Shown here piece after piece: positions 11,757-22,190 of a DNA stretch of 30,058 nucleotides. The notes beneath the pieces are model-generated. The model saw nothing but the letters and a program-made list of their open reading frames with translations. It ran no database searches and was not told where the DNA came from. Every line of letters begins with the position of its first letter. Position 1 is the stretch's first letter. A program made the translations under genes and the position numbers. The stretch comes from Cudoniella acicularis (Eukaryota > Ascomycota > Leotiomycetes > Helotiales > Helotiaceae): NCBI GenBank assembly GCA_013054445.1, contig JAAMPI010000620.1, positions 1-30,058 on the forward strand. Reading direction: 5' to 3'.

Positions 11757-12920
11757 TGATGGGTTTGATCGCATGCATAAGTGGTACATCAATTGAAATG
11801 GTATTTAATGGAAATACGAACGATTTGTATGTAAGCATATATACCACAGGCTTTAAAAACAGCTCGGAAAAATGGGAAAGGAATGAAATTCGCCATTACG
11901 AATCACATGTATTGATTGTATTGAGCTAACTTAAGAGGCTCTTTGGTTTTCATTACTTTTTGCTTTACCCTTCTAGTCTTTATTAGTCTCTATAAAAGTC
12001 AATGGCTCTGAAATTCTCTTTTCAATCTATCCCTTTGTCCCTTCAAGTGAAGAGTGGCGGCGTGTAATAAAAAATTAGAGATTTTCTAATGTGTGGAGCA
12101 GAAGTAGGTAAGGAGAGGTCCAGCTTTTAAGAGATAGGGGAAGGAGCGCCTCCAAGCGAAAGGGGTGCCGCCTGACCTGCACAAGCACCAGCACTTGACA
12201 GCCTCATCTCCCCCCAGCCTTCTTTCCTCCACCTTGCTCCTTCTACTAACAAATCGACCCAGAATATTTTGTGAAGCGCACGAACAGAAATTCATACCTG
12301 CGACATCTCTCTTTCATCTTTTTCTTTTCTGATGATCTGGAATCCCTTACCTCCCATCAAGCTTTGTTGAAATATAAGCTTTGCTAGTAGGCTATAAAAC
12401 TATAGGAATATAGAATAAGTCGACTTTAGATAATCTATTATTATATTCTAAATACTAGACTATCTTTAATAATTAGTATAGAAGAAATAACTAGTCTTTA
12501 GCAATATCTAGATATTTATATTTTAAAATTATAAAATTATAAAATTAATAAAATTCTAGTGTTTTAGGATTCTAGCACAACTTGTCCTACTGCCTTGCCC
12601 TAATTAACGCCTGTTAAAGCTACGCTCACGTCCGCCGACAATTTTCCTGCTTACCTTCATATAATCTCTCTATCGCGCGCTTCCTTACCAGCCTCCTGCC
12701 CAGGACCCTATGTCCAACGATTCCATGCTCTTTTACAACTTGCTAGACTCAATTCACGCTCTCTAGCACCGCGCAGGGTAGTCTTCGCCTTCCTAGGATA
12801 CTTGATAATCTAATTTGCCTTACGCTCTCTTGCCCTGGTTGTGCACTACTACACGCCTCAGAAAGCCCATTTTAAGCCAACTGTCCTAGTACTTCACTAT
12901 AAAGCATCGCGTCCATCGCC
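11757..12920. other. Transition region from core to accessory DNA
   Basis: No gene can be supported in these 1.16 kb. The first 300 bases should include the ALG5 3' UTR. A 69-codon open stretch on the minus strand (12086-12295) has no recognisable features. Positions 12370-12560 are an AT-rich island listed separately. The 300 bases before 12921 return to about even composition and probably serve as promoter and leader for the chimeric gene. Confidence 0.4.
12370..12560. other. AT-rich island, RIP-like
   Basis: About 190 bases consist almost entirely of A and T, dense in TA and poor in CA/TG and CpG, with all frames closed. The flanks change abruptly to normal composition. Such composition is the expected end state of repeat-induced point mutation, which converts CpA to TpA in duplicated DNA. 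It may be the remains of a short transposon or repeat copy. The origin is inferred; only the composition is seen directly. Confidence 0.6.
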
Positions 12921-15900
12921 ATGGATATAGCTCCACCGTTCTCGGAACATGAGAAGGTACGTTGTAGACCCTAGACTGCGTATACCAGAGTAGATCTCTG
13001 GGCTATATAGCGCATCACTATCACACGAAGCATGGTATCTATATTATATTCTTTACACTTCTCGCTAGTCACATATAAAGCTAACTTTATCTCCACTAAT
13101 AGCGCTTTATTCTCGCAGAAGCAATCAAGACAAGCTCTATTCCCCTAGATAAGCTATTAAGTGTTCTTAGTGATAGTAACATCCAACCTGCCTGGCCCCA
13201 TATGCTTCTCCCTTATGGTAAGTAGTATTCTTTTAACGTGGTGCTTAGTAGCAAGGTACCTAAGTCCACGAGCGCAGAGAACCCTTAACATATAGATATC
13301 GGGTCTTAGTATACAATCGCACAATTATAGGCGTGCTAACTTAAGATATAGGACGGACACTACAATCATGTATCGAAGCGTACGACTCTCTCATCCAATC
13401 AGGCCAGCCCTCTCCTTACTCGAGCCTTTCACTCCCTAGCACATCGCAGAAGCGCAAGTCTAGGTCAGACTCCCTCGAGCATTTGATGACTGGCCCTCCA
13501 CCCAAATGGCGCCAGTCCGGTACAGAATCGATTTCATCAGCGCGCAATATACGGCCCAAGCCATTCTCCTCGGGCAGCAGCCCTCCCCCCTTTTCTTCAT
13601 TGCCGGGTCCACCTGCGACTCAACCCAGGAAACGGGGTCGTCCATCCAAATTAGACATAGAGTTACGGCAAGCAGAGGCCATAGCAAGGGGCGAAGTTTT
13701 ACCACCACGGAAAACGATTACACAAAGATCACAAAAACAAACAACTACTACAAAGGAATCGAGTATTATAAGATTTCCAGTTATTACGCCTATAATAACT
13801 ACTACTTCAGCCGAAAGTATACCTAGTATAAAGGGTCAATATCAGGGCGAACCTTCTATGATAGAAGCAATAGGGAAGAAAACACGGGCGCGGGTAGCTC
13901 CTAGGCAACCTAAAGTGGGTTACTTCTACGAGAGAGAGAAAAAGACTAATGGGTTGCAAAAGAGTACTAAGAACCCGGTTGAAAGCGCCTTTTCGGCTGT
14001 TAAGGAGCCACAGGCCCCGGCCCCTCTTCCTCCTAGTGAGCCTGTTCAGTCGAGTCAGTACAAGAAAGAGGAAACACTAGCTCATAATGCAGAAGCAGCT
14101 CCAAGTGAAGTACCTCGTGAACCACAGCCTCTCGACAGAGATCAAGAGAAGCTCACCGAGGCGGATGAAGAGCAGGTTAAAGAAACCAAATCAAAGTTCG
14201 TAGCCCAGCGGATCCGTGATACTATTCAATTACATGCATTGCAGGATAAGGGTATCTACCTCGCCCACTGTAAAGTGTCATGGCATATTTACGAGTTCTG
14301 TCAGGAACAGCTGTGTGCTGATTGGACTCTTCATCCGGTCGTCACTCTAACTGGCACGACTGCACAAGCACAAGCTGCATCCTGCGAAGACTTTGTGAAG
14401 CTCATGTGGTCCTCCAAAGGGTTGCAGTTGTTAAATGCCGTGGTTCACTATATAAGGGAGGCATCATGTGGTAAGACTGTCAGATTTGTGGACTGAGGAG
14501 CAACAACGAGCTAAATATTGTAAGATATCAAATTCTCGCCAAATCACTGGATGAAAATCCACACGTCTCATCTAGATTCTACAAAAGGAGTTGCTGGGGA
14601 TGCTGAAGTCACCTTGTCTGGTTCTTTGGATGAAGTATCGGCCGCCTTCGAACAGCTCGCATGGATAGCTGCTGTTTTTCGGCCACCTGCTGCTGTCAAT
14701 GCCTTGACAATATCCTCAATAGATTTTAGTTTATTGGAGCCTGCTGAGGCGCCTCAGCTGGCCATAGACCCAGACCCAATGCGGTTTGCGCTACGCCTTG
14801 ATACAAAAATATTGGAACCCAGCAAAACGCTGGAGACTATTTCGTCAGAGGAAAGGTCAACCTGTTGGCATGAGTTATTCCGAGGCGGTGTCCTGGCTTA
14901 CAATTTCCCTATCGCCCAGCGTGACGAAGGCTCTGGACTGGAGATACCCTTCGATCTTATGGTTCATTTGGCTCAAGTCCGTTTGTCCATGGATTACGAT
15001 GATGGAGCTATCCTACTAGGGCACTCATCAATGCTATTTCCATCACAAATACTTCCGGACGGCGTCCAGTGGCACCTTGATAACGCTACTGACACTAGGT
15101 CGCTAAATTCCGCACTTAAATCACACGGGGAACGGGTCCGTGAAAAAGATTTTACCAAGCTTGCCCCACTCCGGACATTCTTAGGGTCCTACCCGTCTGC
15201 CTGCGTTCTCCTTGGAACGGAGGAGCTTTTTCACGAAAATTGCATTGCCAATTCTGATTTAGACAGGTCGGCCTCAAGAATCGAGCTTGCCCGCGAAGGT
15301 ACGACAACCGCCGGATTTTCCGTCAAAAGTACATTCAACATTGGACTTGGGCTCAAATGGACGTTGCAAAAAGGCCTTAGAGTAAATTTAGATAATACTC
15401 TCGAGTATTTGGACCGCGTTGACCAAGCATCGGACCGACCTATTCTTGTCTACGACTACAACTCCAAATCTGCCTGGCTTGTCCCGGAACTTAGCTTGGT
15501 TCTCCATATGGTTCTCACATATCTAAAACAACCGAAAGTTCAACAGCGACGGAGTAGAGACGCTTGGCCACGGTTACCCTTCGCAAAAGCAGCGCCCAAC
15601 GGTGGAGAAGCAGCCAGGAAAGCCATCTTGGACAATCAGAATCTTTACCTCTACACCAACCAGATTGGCGACAACGTGCTTCTTTGGATGGTTGCCGATG
15701 GTTTCTTAAAAGACTTAGCCACTATACGGTTGTCTAAGAGACTGCAAACAGATAATTCTGGATGGCAACTTGTCGCATCTCGCCTTCAAGGCTGGGATTT
15801 CAATGATTTGGCCACTAAGCAAGAGAGTGTCTTTCAGACAGAGTTACCTACAGACAGTGCGAGAGTATCCTGGTGGACTCTTACCAAATCTAATGGTCTG

Positions 15901-16305
15901 CTTGTAATCTTTGGTAGAGATTTCGGCCATCTCGTCGCACCAGATCTCACTCAAACCAAAGTTTACTCTGGCTGGGAATGTCTACCAGCCAACGCTGAGC
16001 TCCTGGCAGCAAGCATGCCATGTATGCAGCAACTTTCGAAGCTATCAGGAGTAAACAGACAAACAGGTGATTGGTACCTGACACGAGAGCTCGTATGGCA
16101 CAAACCCTCGCGCCGGGATAGAACTTGTGACGAATTCTGCAATAGGAGTTGTTTATGCATTCAACTGCTGAGAGACAGACCCAATCTTTCTCCGGAGAAC
16201 CAGCCAGGCAGACTGCTTGAATGTGACGCCATCATTTTTGGAGAACCAAAGCATTATCATAAAACCCTAAGACAAGACGAGCGTCAAAGAACAACTCAGT
16301 GTTGA
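12921..16305 (+). CDS. Chimeric AT-hook protein fused to GLEIPFDLM-family protein
   Basis: Four exons (12921-12956, 13103-13217, 13352-14470, 14525-16305) join in phase to a 1016-aa protein. Residues 1-80 (MDIAPPFSEHEKRFILAEAI, then LQSCIEAYDSLI) resemble the Myb/SANT-like N-terminus of small fungal AT-hook proteins. An AT-hook, RKRGRPSK, lies near 142-149, followed by LDIELRQAEAIARGEVLPPR, familiar from the same family; this points to DNA minor-groove binding in the nucleus. A charged, low-complexity linker runs to about 350. From VSWHIYEFCQEQL (about 358) the sequence changes to a large, uncharacterised family common in Pezizomycotina: VVTLTGTTAQAQAASC, EQLAWIAAVFR, CWHELFRGGV, GLEIPFDLMVHLA (about 561), VQWHLD, LGSYPSACVLLGT. 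I know no function for it. Intron 3 (54 bp, GTAAGA..TAAG) must be removed, otherwise a stop follows at 14494; splicing restores family-like sequence on both sides. The family's usual N-terminal part appears to be missing. The family recognition is from memory and needs a search. Confidence 0.75.
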
Positions 16306-17007
16306 GGCAAAATAAAATTGTCATGAATAACCCCACCTTCACGTGGGAGCCGCTGGGCAGAGGCTCTTAAATTATTGGAGTAATGCGTTTAATACTGCTG
16401 TTGCTATCTCCGCGGCTCTTATTTTTGCTTTTCTATATATATATTTAGTTCGGTTCGTACTTGTATAATATATATAATACATGATCTATATTAAAGATGC
16501 TATTACATAGTGTTAATGTAAGACCGAGAATTGAGGTCTTTGGATAAAAGATGCAGAATTGATTGAAGAAGAAGAAGAGAACTAGATCTCAGGAGGGGAG
16601 GCCTCTTATATACAGGAAAGTGGTGCTTTTGAAGCTAGACCAAGTGAGGATATAAACCGTGCACACGGTACAATCGAGCACCGATATCGAGGCACAGTTA
16701 TAAGTGGGGCTCCGTCCAACAATTAAGCTTTAGCCTTGCCATATAAACTTATAAACAGAATATTCTTCTATACTAATTAATACTAACTCTAAAATTATCT
16801 AGATACTTATACTAAATATTCCTAAAACTCTTTAAATTAATAATTTCTAATCTATTTTATAGAAGTTAGAAATACTAATAAAAAGATTAAACTTATTCTA
16901 CTATAAGAAATATAGTATTTAACCTTAAGCTATTACTAGAATAGAAAAGTATTTATAATACTAATATATAGTAATATTCGAGAATTCCTTTCCCATATCC
17001 TAATAGA
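16306..17007. other. AT-rich intergenic region with RIP-like island
   Basis: No gene is supported. A TA-dinucleotide run lies near 16432-16447 and again near 16465-16482. Positions 16550-16720 have mixed composition. From about 16740 to 16990 the sequence is a dense AT island with closed frames, ending abruptly where recognisable HET-domain coding sequence begins. The island may contain the mutated beginning of the HET gene or a mutated insertion next to it; the sequence alone does not decide. Confidence 0.5.
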
Positions 17008-18272
17008 TAGTCTTAGTAAGACATTCATAGAAGCACTTGTGACCATGAGAATGCTTGGATTCAGATAGTTGTGGATCGATTCATTGTGCATTATACAGGA
17101 TAACGCAGTTGATTGGCAGCAGGAGGCGTCGAGAATAGAAACTGTGTATTCAAACTCGACGCTCAACATCACGGCTTCAGCCGCACCCAGCGGCGACTTT
17201 TGGGTACTGTGAACAACTCGTTTCTGCCTATTCCTCTTAAATTCCCATACTATGAGGATTTTCATCCCCCTCCTAGCTCCTCCAGAATCCCTGAGTCCTG
17301 GGAAAGATATATACTAATTTGTCGAAGCCTCAACTAGATCGTCAGGTGACGTACTTGCCTGCAAGATAGCAACGCGGGAAACCCCAGCTTTATCTGAAAC
17401 TACGGTGTGGGAGATTGTGAATGAGAAATTCGGTGACATATTTTCCCACAACGCGCTGAGTTCTCGGGGGCCTGGGTATATCAGGAAATCTTGCTCCAAG
17501 AACGCTGTTTTTCACCACTCAACAACTGGCCTTCGAATGTAGATCGACGAAAGCCTGCGAAACCTTTCCGGATGGGTATGGTACTGGCACTTTAACAACC
17601 CCAGCTATCAGGAACAAGTCATGGGAGAATACAACAATGAGTATAGCAGACAAATGGATCCAAGTTGCCACGCAATATACTGACAAAAGTCCCATTCTCC
17701 GCAAGGACAAGCTCATCGCGATTTCTGGTATTGCGCGCCAATTTGCTTCGAAATTTGGAACAACCTACGTGGTTGGAATGTGGAAAGAGGAAATGGCTAT
17801 ACAACTGGCTTGGTGGGCGGAAAAATCCTCAACAATTGATATCCGAGATTCCATACCACCATGGTCGTGGGCCGTTATTGATGTACGAGCTAGCATGCAC
17901 ACCAGGTTCACTTTGTTGCCAGATTTCGTTCCCCTGGTCTCGATTCTTGAGGCTTCTACGATTGTGGTGAATGATTACTTTGGTGACGTTAAGGAAGGCA
18001 CGATTCGGTTGCATTGCCCGTTTCCTTTTATAGCTACTCTAATAATGAGCCGGGATAGCGGCAGAATCTGGGCCTCGAGAATCACGCTGAGTTCATCCGC
18101 AAGTCATAGCTTACGGTTTACCCTGTATCCTGACAGGAAGCCATACTCTGTAGGAAAAGTAATTACTCTATCTTTTACCACATGTTCGTGGACAACAACC
18201 CAGTCTTCCACAACCTATTCGCGGCGCCGCACCCATGACCAAAATAGCTATTCTATTCGTAATTGCCATTGA
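17008..18272 (+). pseudogene. HET-domain gene remnant (heterokaryon incompatibility)
   Basis: HET-domain proteins trigger cell death when incompatible fungal hyphae fuse. The remnant reads LSKTFIEALVTMRMLGFR, a TAG stop, then LWIDSLCIIQDN, DWQQEASRIETVYSNSTLNI, which are the hallmark HET motifs (usually LPKTFxDAI..LGxRYLWIDSLCIIQD). A second block, WVYQEILLQER near 17470-17500, corresponds to the WVxQERxLSPR motif but is in another frame. The last block opens with ECRSTKACETFPDG and runs DKLIAISGIARQF, YVVGMWKEEM and IPPWSWAVIDVR (the usual YLAGLW and PSWSW motifs) in a 211-codon open frame ending at 18272. The TAG near 17066 and the frame changes near 17205 and 17480 break the gene. The normal start and preceding 100 or so residues are absent or lost in the AT island. 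Family assignment is strong; non-function is very likely. Confidence 0.8.
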
Positions 18273-19393
18273 GCCAATACAGCCCTAAAGTTACCGCCGG
18301 ACTGAGCATTTTTGAATATATTGGTTGGATAATAACATTGAGAAAGCTCTGGAGGCACAGAAAAGTGCAAGTTATGATGACAGGTTTTTCATCGGGGAAC
18401 TAAGTAAGTAACCCAAAGGGATCGGAGGGAAGTTCCATCCTCCGGGCTTCTTTTTCACTCACTACCCCTGCCCAGCTCGCAAAAAGCACAGTGCTGACTT
18501 GTTAAAGAGGGGCTTGATGAGGAGGGCCGTAAGATGTGTATCATCAGCTTGAAATGACGTCGCGAAAACTGAAAGTTGGAAAAAATTGGGATACCAGGGT
18601 TTAGGTTCTGACGAGCATGAAAGTTCGATGATTCACGGCGTATGATGTCTATTTTTTGGGGGGCAGGGGATGCTAAGCAAAAAGGCATAGGTTCTGTGCT
18701 TTCTCTGGCTCGGGTTTTACAAGGAGATTTGATTATTGAAGACTTGAATATAAGCGCAGATTTGAACTTTCAGTTATATAGCTAACGTTTAAATGATTTC
18801 TGTTTTTTAAGTAAGGATCTATAAGTGCTTTTATACTGAACATCTCATTTAAATACCTACTTAAATCGTAGGATATACTAGCTTACTGTATGACACATCT
18901 ATATTAATAGATATAAAGGAAATAAAAGATATTAAGCAATAGGAAAAAAGGCACTAGCTTTTATAAAAGTTATAAAGTACAATAAAATTTTTATTTTTAT
19001 TTAATTAATAGGCAGATTCTTATCCGAATATCAACACTGCCGAGGCGGGTAAGAAAAAAAGGGCAACTCGGCTACTGCATAGGCCGACCCCAGCCCACCA
19101 AAATCGCCTGGTATGATACGTAACTTTTAACAATTGTTGGGAGTTTGAAACAATGAGAAGCACGAAAAACCCTCCTTTGGATGTGTTATGTTACATAATT
19201 AGGAGGAGTAAAGTATGGTAATGCGTAAAGAGATGCGGTGACAAATTCGTCAGACTTTTCTGGCTAGGTATGCCAAGACACTAATAGCTCTCAGTATTAT
19301 TAATGTACTGGATTAGAAAATTCCTACCTTTGGTCCCTCACATACACAGTTACAACCTCCTAAAAAAAACGCTGGTCGTGGACTATATCTCAC
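18273..19393. other. Intergenic region with repeat copy A
   Basis: No gene is supported in this 1.1-kb stretch. A 77-codon minus-strand open stretch (18455-18688) lacks motifs. Positions 18703-19010 are repeat copy A, listed separately. After 19020 the composition returns toward normal; no promoter element is obvious before the relic at 19394. Confidence 0.4.
18703..19010 (+). repeat. Dispersed repeat, copy A (AT-shifted)
   Basis: This segment aligns in direct orientation with 21835-22190. Both begin TCTGGCTCGGG, share CGCAGATTTGAAC, ATGATTTCT and TTTAAATCGTAGG in the same order, and end near a GCxCTAGC...AAAGTT block. In an ungapped 40-base part (18951-18990 against 22125-22164) I count 13 differences, 12 of them transitions, and in each of those copy A carries A or T where copy B carries G or C. 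That bias is the RIP pattern. The ends lack TG..CA, so there is no evidence that it is an LTR. Confidence 0.75.
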
Positions 19394-20726
19394 ATGACAG
19401 AAGAACACCAAGATAATGCGCCCTCCATTTCGAATTTCAACAATGCAACCTCACAGACACGCAACCACCCTTTGGCGTTCATCGTTGTGTCCCACCCTTC
19501 TGAAGGGCTGGATGCCGGGGTCCAGCGGCAGGTGCGAAGCCATGCTGCACACCACCGGTGGCAAGAATCCCGGCGGAGGGGGTTACGAAAAGGGGAGCGA
19601 CGGAGAGAGCCCAGGAGATTGGAGAGTAAAGGAAGCGAAAGTCGACCATTTGCTCCCCCCGCTGCTAGTTTTCATGCGGAGGACGATCATAAGTTTGCTC
19701 CCACGTGGCAAGCATCTGCAGCAAACAATAATCGGCATGGACCGGTAACCCATACGGGTATCTTGGCGAAGTTCTCCAGATCTCCAAGCCCCTCCTGCCC
19801 AAGTCCGGTGACTTATCTTGGAGGTGGAAGGATGGATCCATTTAATGGCTGCGCGGTAAGGATAAATACAATGGAATCGTTTTTGCTTGATCATTGTGAG
19901 TCTTCTTTTCTATTTACCACATAGATCAATGACGTGAATCAGGTTCCCAAGCTCGTTCTTATTAGGGGCAATTATTTTCTTTCATTTACGCATTGACTGC
20001 CACGGACACTCTCCTCCAGTTTGACCTTCTATAATCCCCAAGGTCTACAACTTCTGCATTGGCCAAGTCTTGTACCCGTCTGTGTTTACCTGAATCCCTT
20101 CATTTTTCCTTCCATGCCTTACCTTACCCCACCAATGAATCAATCTCACACTACTTGCTTCCCAGATTTCCAAACCTTTGCCGCCAAAGTCTCCGCTATC
20201 TACACGCCCGCCCAATCCGCCGACCTCCACATCAAAGGCATCCCCGCAGAATGGGTCTCCTTCCTAATCACCGACGCCGGGGTGCTCAGCGGGGTTTTCC
20301 TCCGCGCATGCAGGACGTTAAGCAGCGTGACTAGTAAGCAATACTTAGATAAACTCGCCTTAAGATATCGAGCGCGGTGTATCGAAGGTCTGTTGAGCAA
20401 AATTTCATCCACGGAGACGGCATTGAGTACTGAGTCCATTGCAATGATGCTGATGTTAACTACTGACGAGGCAAATCTCACCATCGTGATGCGATTACTG
20501 ATATGAGTGTAAGCTAATGGCGTGTAGTTTTACTTGGGTACGGCAAATACCATGAGGTATCACGTCGATGCAATGCAAAGGGTTGTCGCGTTAAAGGGTG
20601 GTCTGCAGAGCACCGTTTTAGACGGAGTTATACTGCGACTTATCGATTGGTATGTTTCGCTTCGCTCAATTTTCACTTACATTGAAGTCTAATCATTGTT
20701 GTGTTTGAATTAGGAATGATGCTTAA
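19394..20726 (+). pseudogene. Broken fungal transcription-factor-like gene (no zinc cluster)
   Basis: The first open frame (ATG 19394 to 19924) carries AFIVVSHPSEGLDAGVQRQV, a basic stretch, and YLGGGRMDPFNG followed by MESFLLDH. This order (FxxVSxP.., LGxGRxDPF.., a hydrophobic LxxHY helix) is the N-terminus of many Pezizomycotina proteins with the fungal-specific transcription factor region but no Zn2Cys6 cluster. The second open frame, ending near 20506, continues with FLITDAGVLSGVFLRACRTL, KQYLDKLALRYRARCIEGLL and IAMMLMLTTDEAN. A third block, YHVDAMQRVVALKGGLQST, matches the usual H..G..xMVxLRGGL motif, and after a plausible intron the frame stops at once (DWNDA, TAA at 20724-20726). The join near 19895 cannot be made in phase with any GT..AG pair I see, so a frameshift is likely. 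The usual C-terminal half is missing. Intact members are putative regulators of unknown targets. Confidence 0.65.
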
Positions 20727-21834
20727 TGCACCTTACTTGAAAAAATGGAGGGTCAGCCACCACCATATCCTGCGGTCGATATCTTGACGTCGGGATTCCC
20801 TACGTTTTCGTAAAAGTCGGCCAAGGGATGTTTGCCAGCTATGTTGTTGATGTGAAATGAGAAGTTGAAATGATTTAAATGAGCAAATTAGTTCAGCATC
20901 TGCATATATACATCAAATAATAAATGGCTCATTTCAACATTAGTATCAACGTCCCCTTCATTCTTTTAGCGTTTGCCGTTCAATCGATTTGAACTAATGC
21001 CGCCACCTCCAGCATTTCCCGCCTTCCAATCGAGGGATCCTTCCCAAAGAAGGCAAGTTCAATAGTCGCAATGCATGCAAAATGATTATTATATCAACAC
21101 GAGAAATAGGGTTATGTAACCCTCCGTTCTGCAAAGATTCGTTATCGAAATCCGGACATCACGATGAAATTTCGTTTAGGGGAATAGGGGAAAACTCAGG
21201 GGCTTTAGCGAGCGAAACCGGAACAGAGAAGTCACATACGAACTTGAGATACGTTCATCAACGTTCGCAACTTCTCCTATGACCTTATTAAAATTTTCTT
21301 AATAATTGTTAGGGTGTTGCTACTGCAGGGTAACCAAAAAGTCTTAAGTAATAATAACCTAATTCGTGTTGTGCTGGCAGAGATCCGGTCCATGGTCACT
21401 TTAACGCAGTGGGTAAGAGGGACGAGTAAACCCTGCTGAGGAAACACTCGAGTGCTACTGTGTGCGCATGGGAGCAGCAATCCCGGCCTCGAAAAAGCGA
21501 CATTCTTTTTTCCCCTTTACGCTTGGTCACGATGTATCTTGCGCTTGTGAGCAATCCAGTCCCAACACGACACCATTCATTGTATTTCGATCCCTCTCGC
21601 CCGCCAACCCCTCACTAGAGCTTCCAGCTTCGACGTAAACTCTGTGACGTGCTCTGGAAAACATGGTGCCGTGTATCAATCTGTGCCAGGGTGTCGTTAC
21701 TACACAAAAAGTGGGGGAGAATGCGGGATGTGACCTACCCGACGCATCCTGGACCTCTAGGTGGGTTGTGAAGAAGATTGCCTTTATGCCTAAGGAAGTA
21801 CTTTGTTTCAATCTGAGACTGATTTTAGGCGTTG

Positions 21835-22190
21835 TCTGGCTCGGGCTTTGTAAGAGGGGTTTTCATTGAATTTTATTTAACTCGTGCGCAGATTTGAACA
21901 TTTTGTTGTTTACCTGATATTTGAATGAATGATTTCTACCTTTTAAGGATATGTAAATGATTTTGTGATGAAAATTTCAATTAAAGAGTGCTTTAAATCG
22001 TAGGGTAAACCGAGTTTCTGTTACCTCTATGTTGACAGCTGTGAAGTAGAAGGCTAAGGTCAGAGGGGGCGGGGTACCCGGTATAGATGACTGCCTTGTA
22101 ACTCAGTTATTAAGGTAAGCGAAGGCGCTAGCACCTATGAAAGTTGCGAGGTGCAACAGAACTTTGAATTTCATCTGATTAGTGAATTAT
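21835..22190 (+). repeat. Dispersed repeat, copy B (less mutated)
   Basis: This is the direct-orientation partner of 18703-19010 and has kept more G and C. Its right end overlaps the first unit of the tandem array, so the repeat unit and the array share sequence: both contain the GCGCTAGC...GTGCAACA block. Copy A could therefore be a displaced piece of the same array. Confidence 0.7.

Noticed and set aside
13483..16305. Two separate genes at 13483-14496 and 14551-16305
   Set aside because: A 54-bp intron joins them in phase, upstream exons at 12921 and 13103 extend the first in phase, and sequence on both sides of the intron belongs to one family.
19583..19894. Minus-strand open stretch opposite the transcription-factor-like relic
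   Set aside because: It is a shadow of the + strand frame, which carries the recognisable LGGGRMDPF block.
18703..22190. Direct repeats as LTRs of a retrotransposon around the 19394 relic
   Set aside because: The repeat ends lack TG..CA, no primer-binding site or polypurine tract is seen, and the DNA between them shows no gag, protease, reverse transcriptase or integrase motifs.
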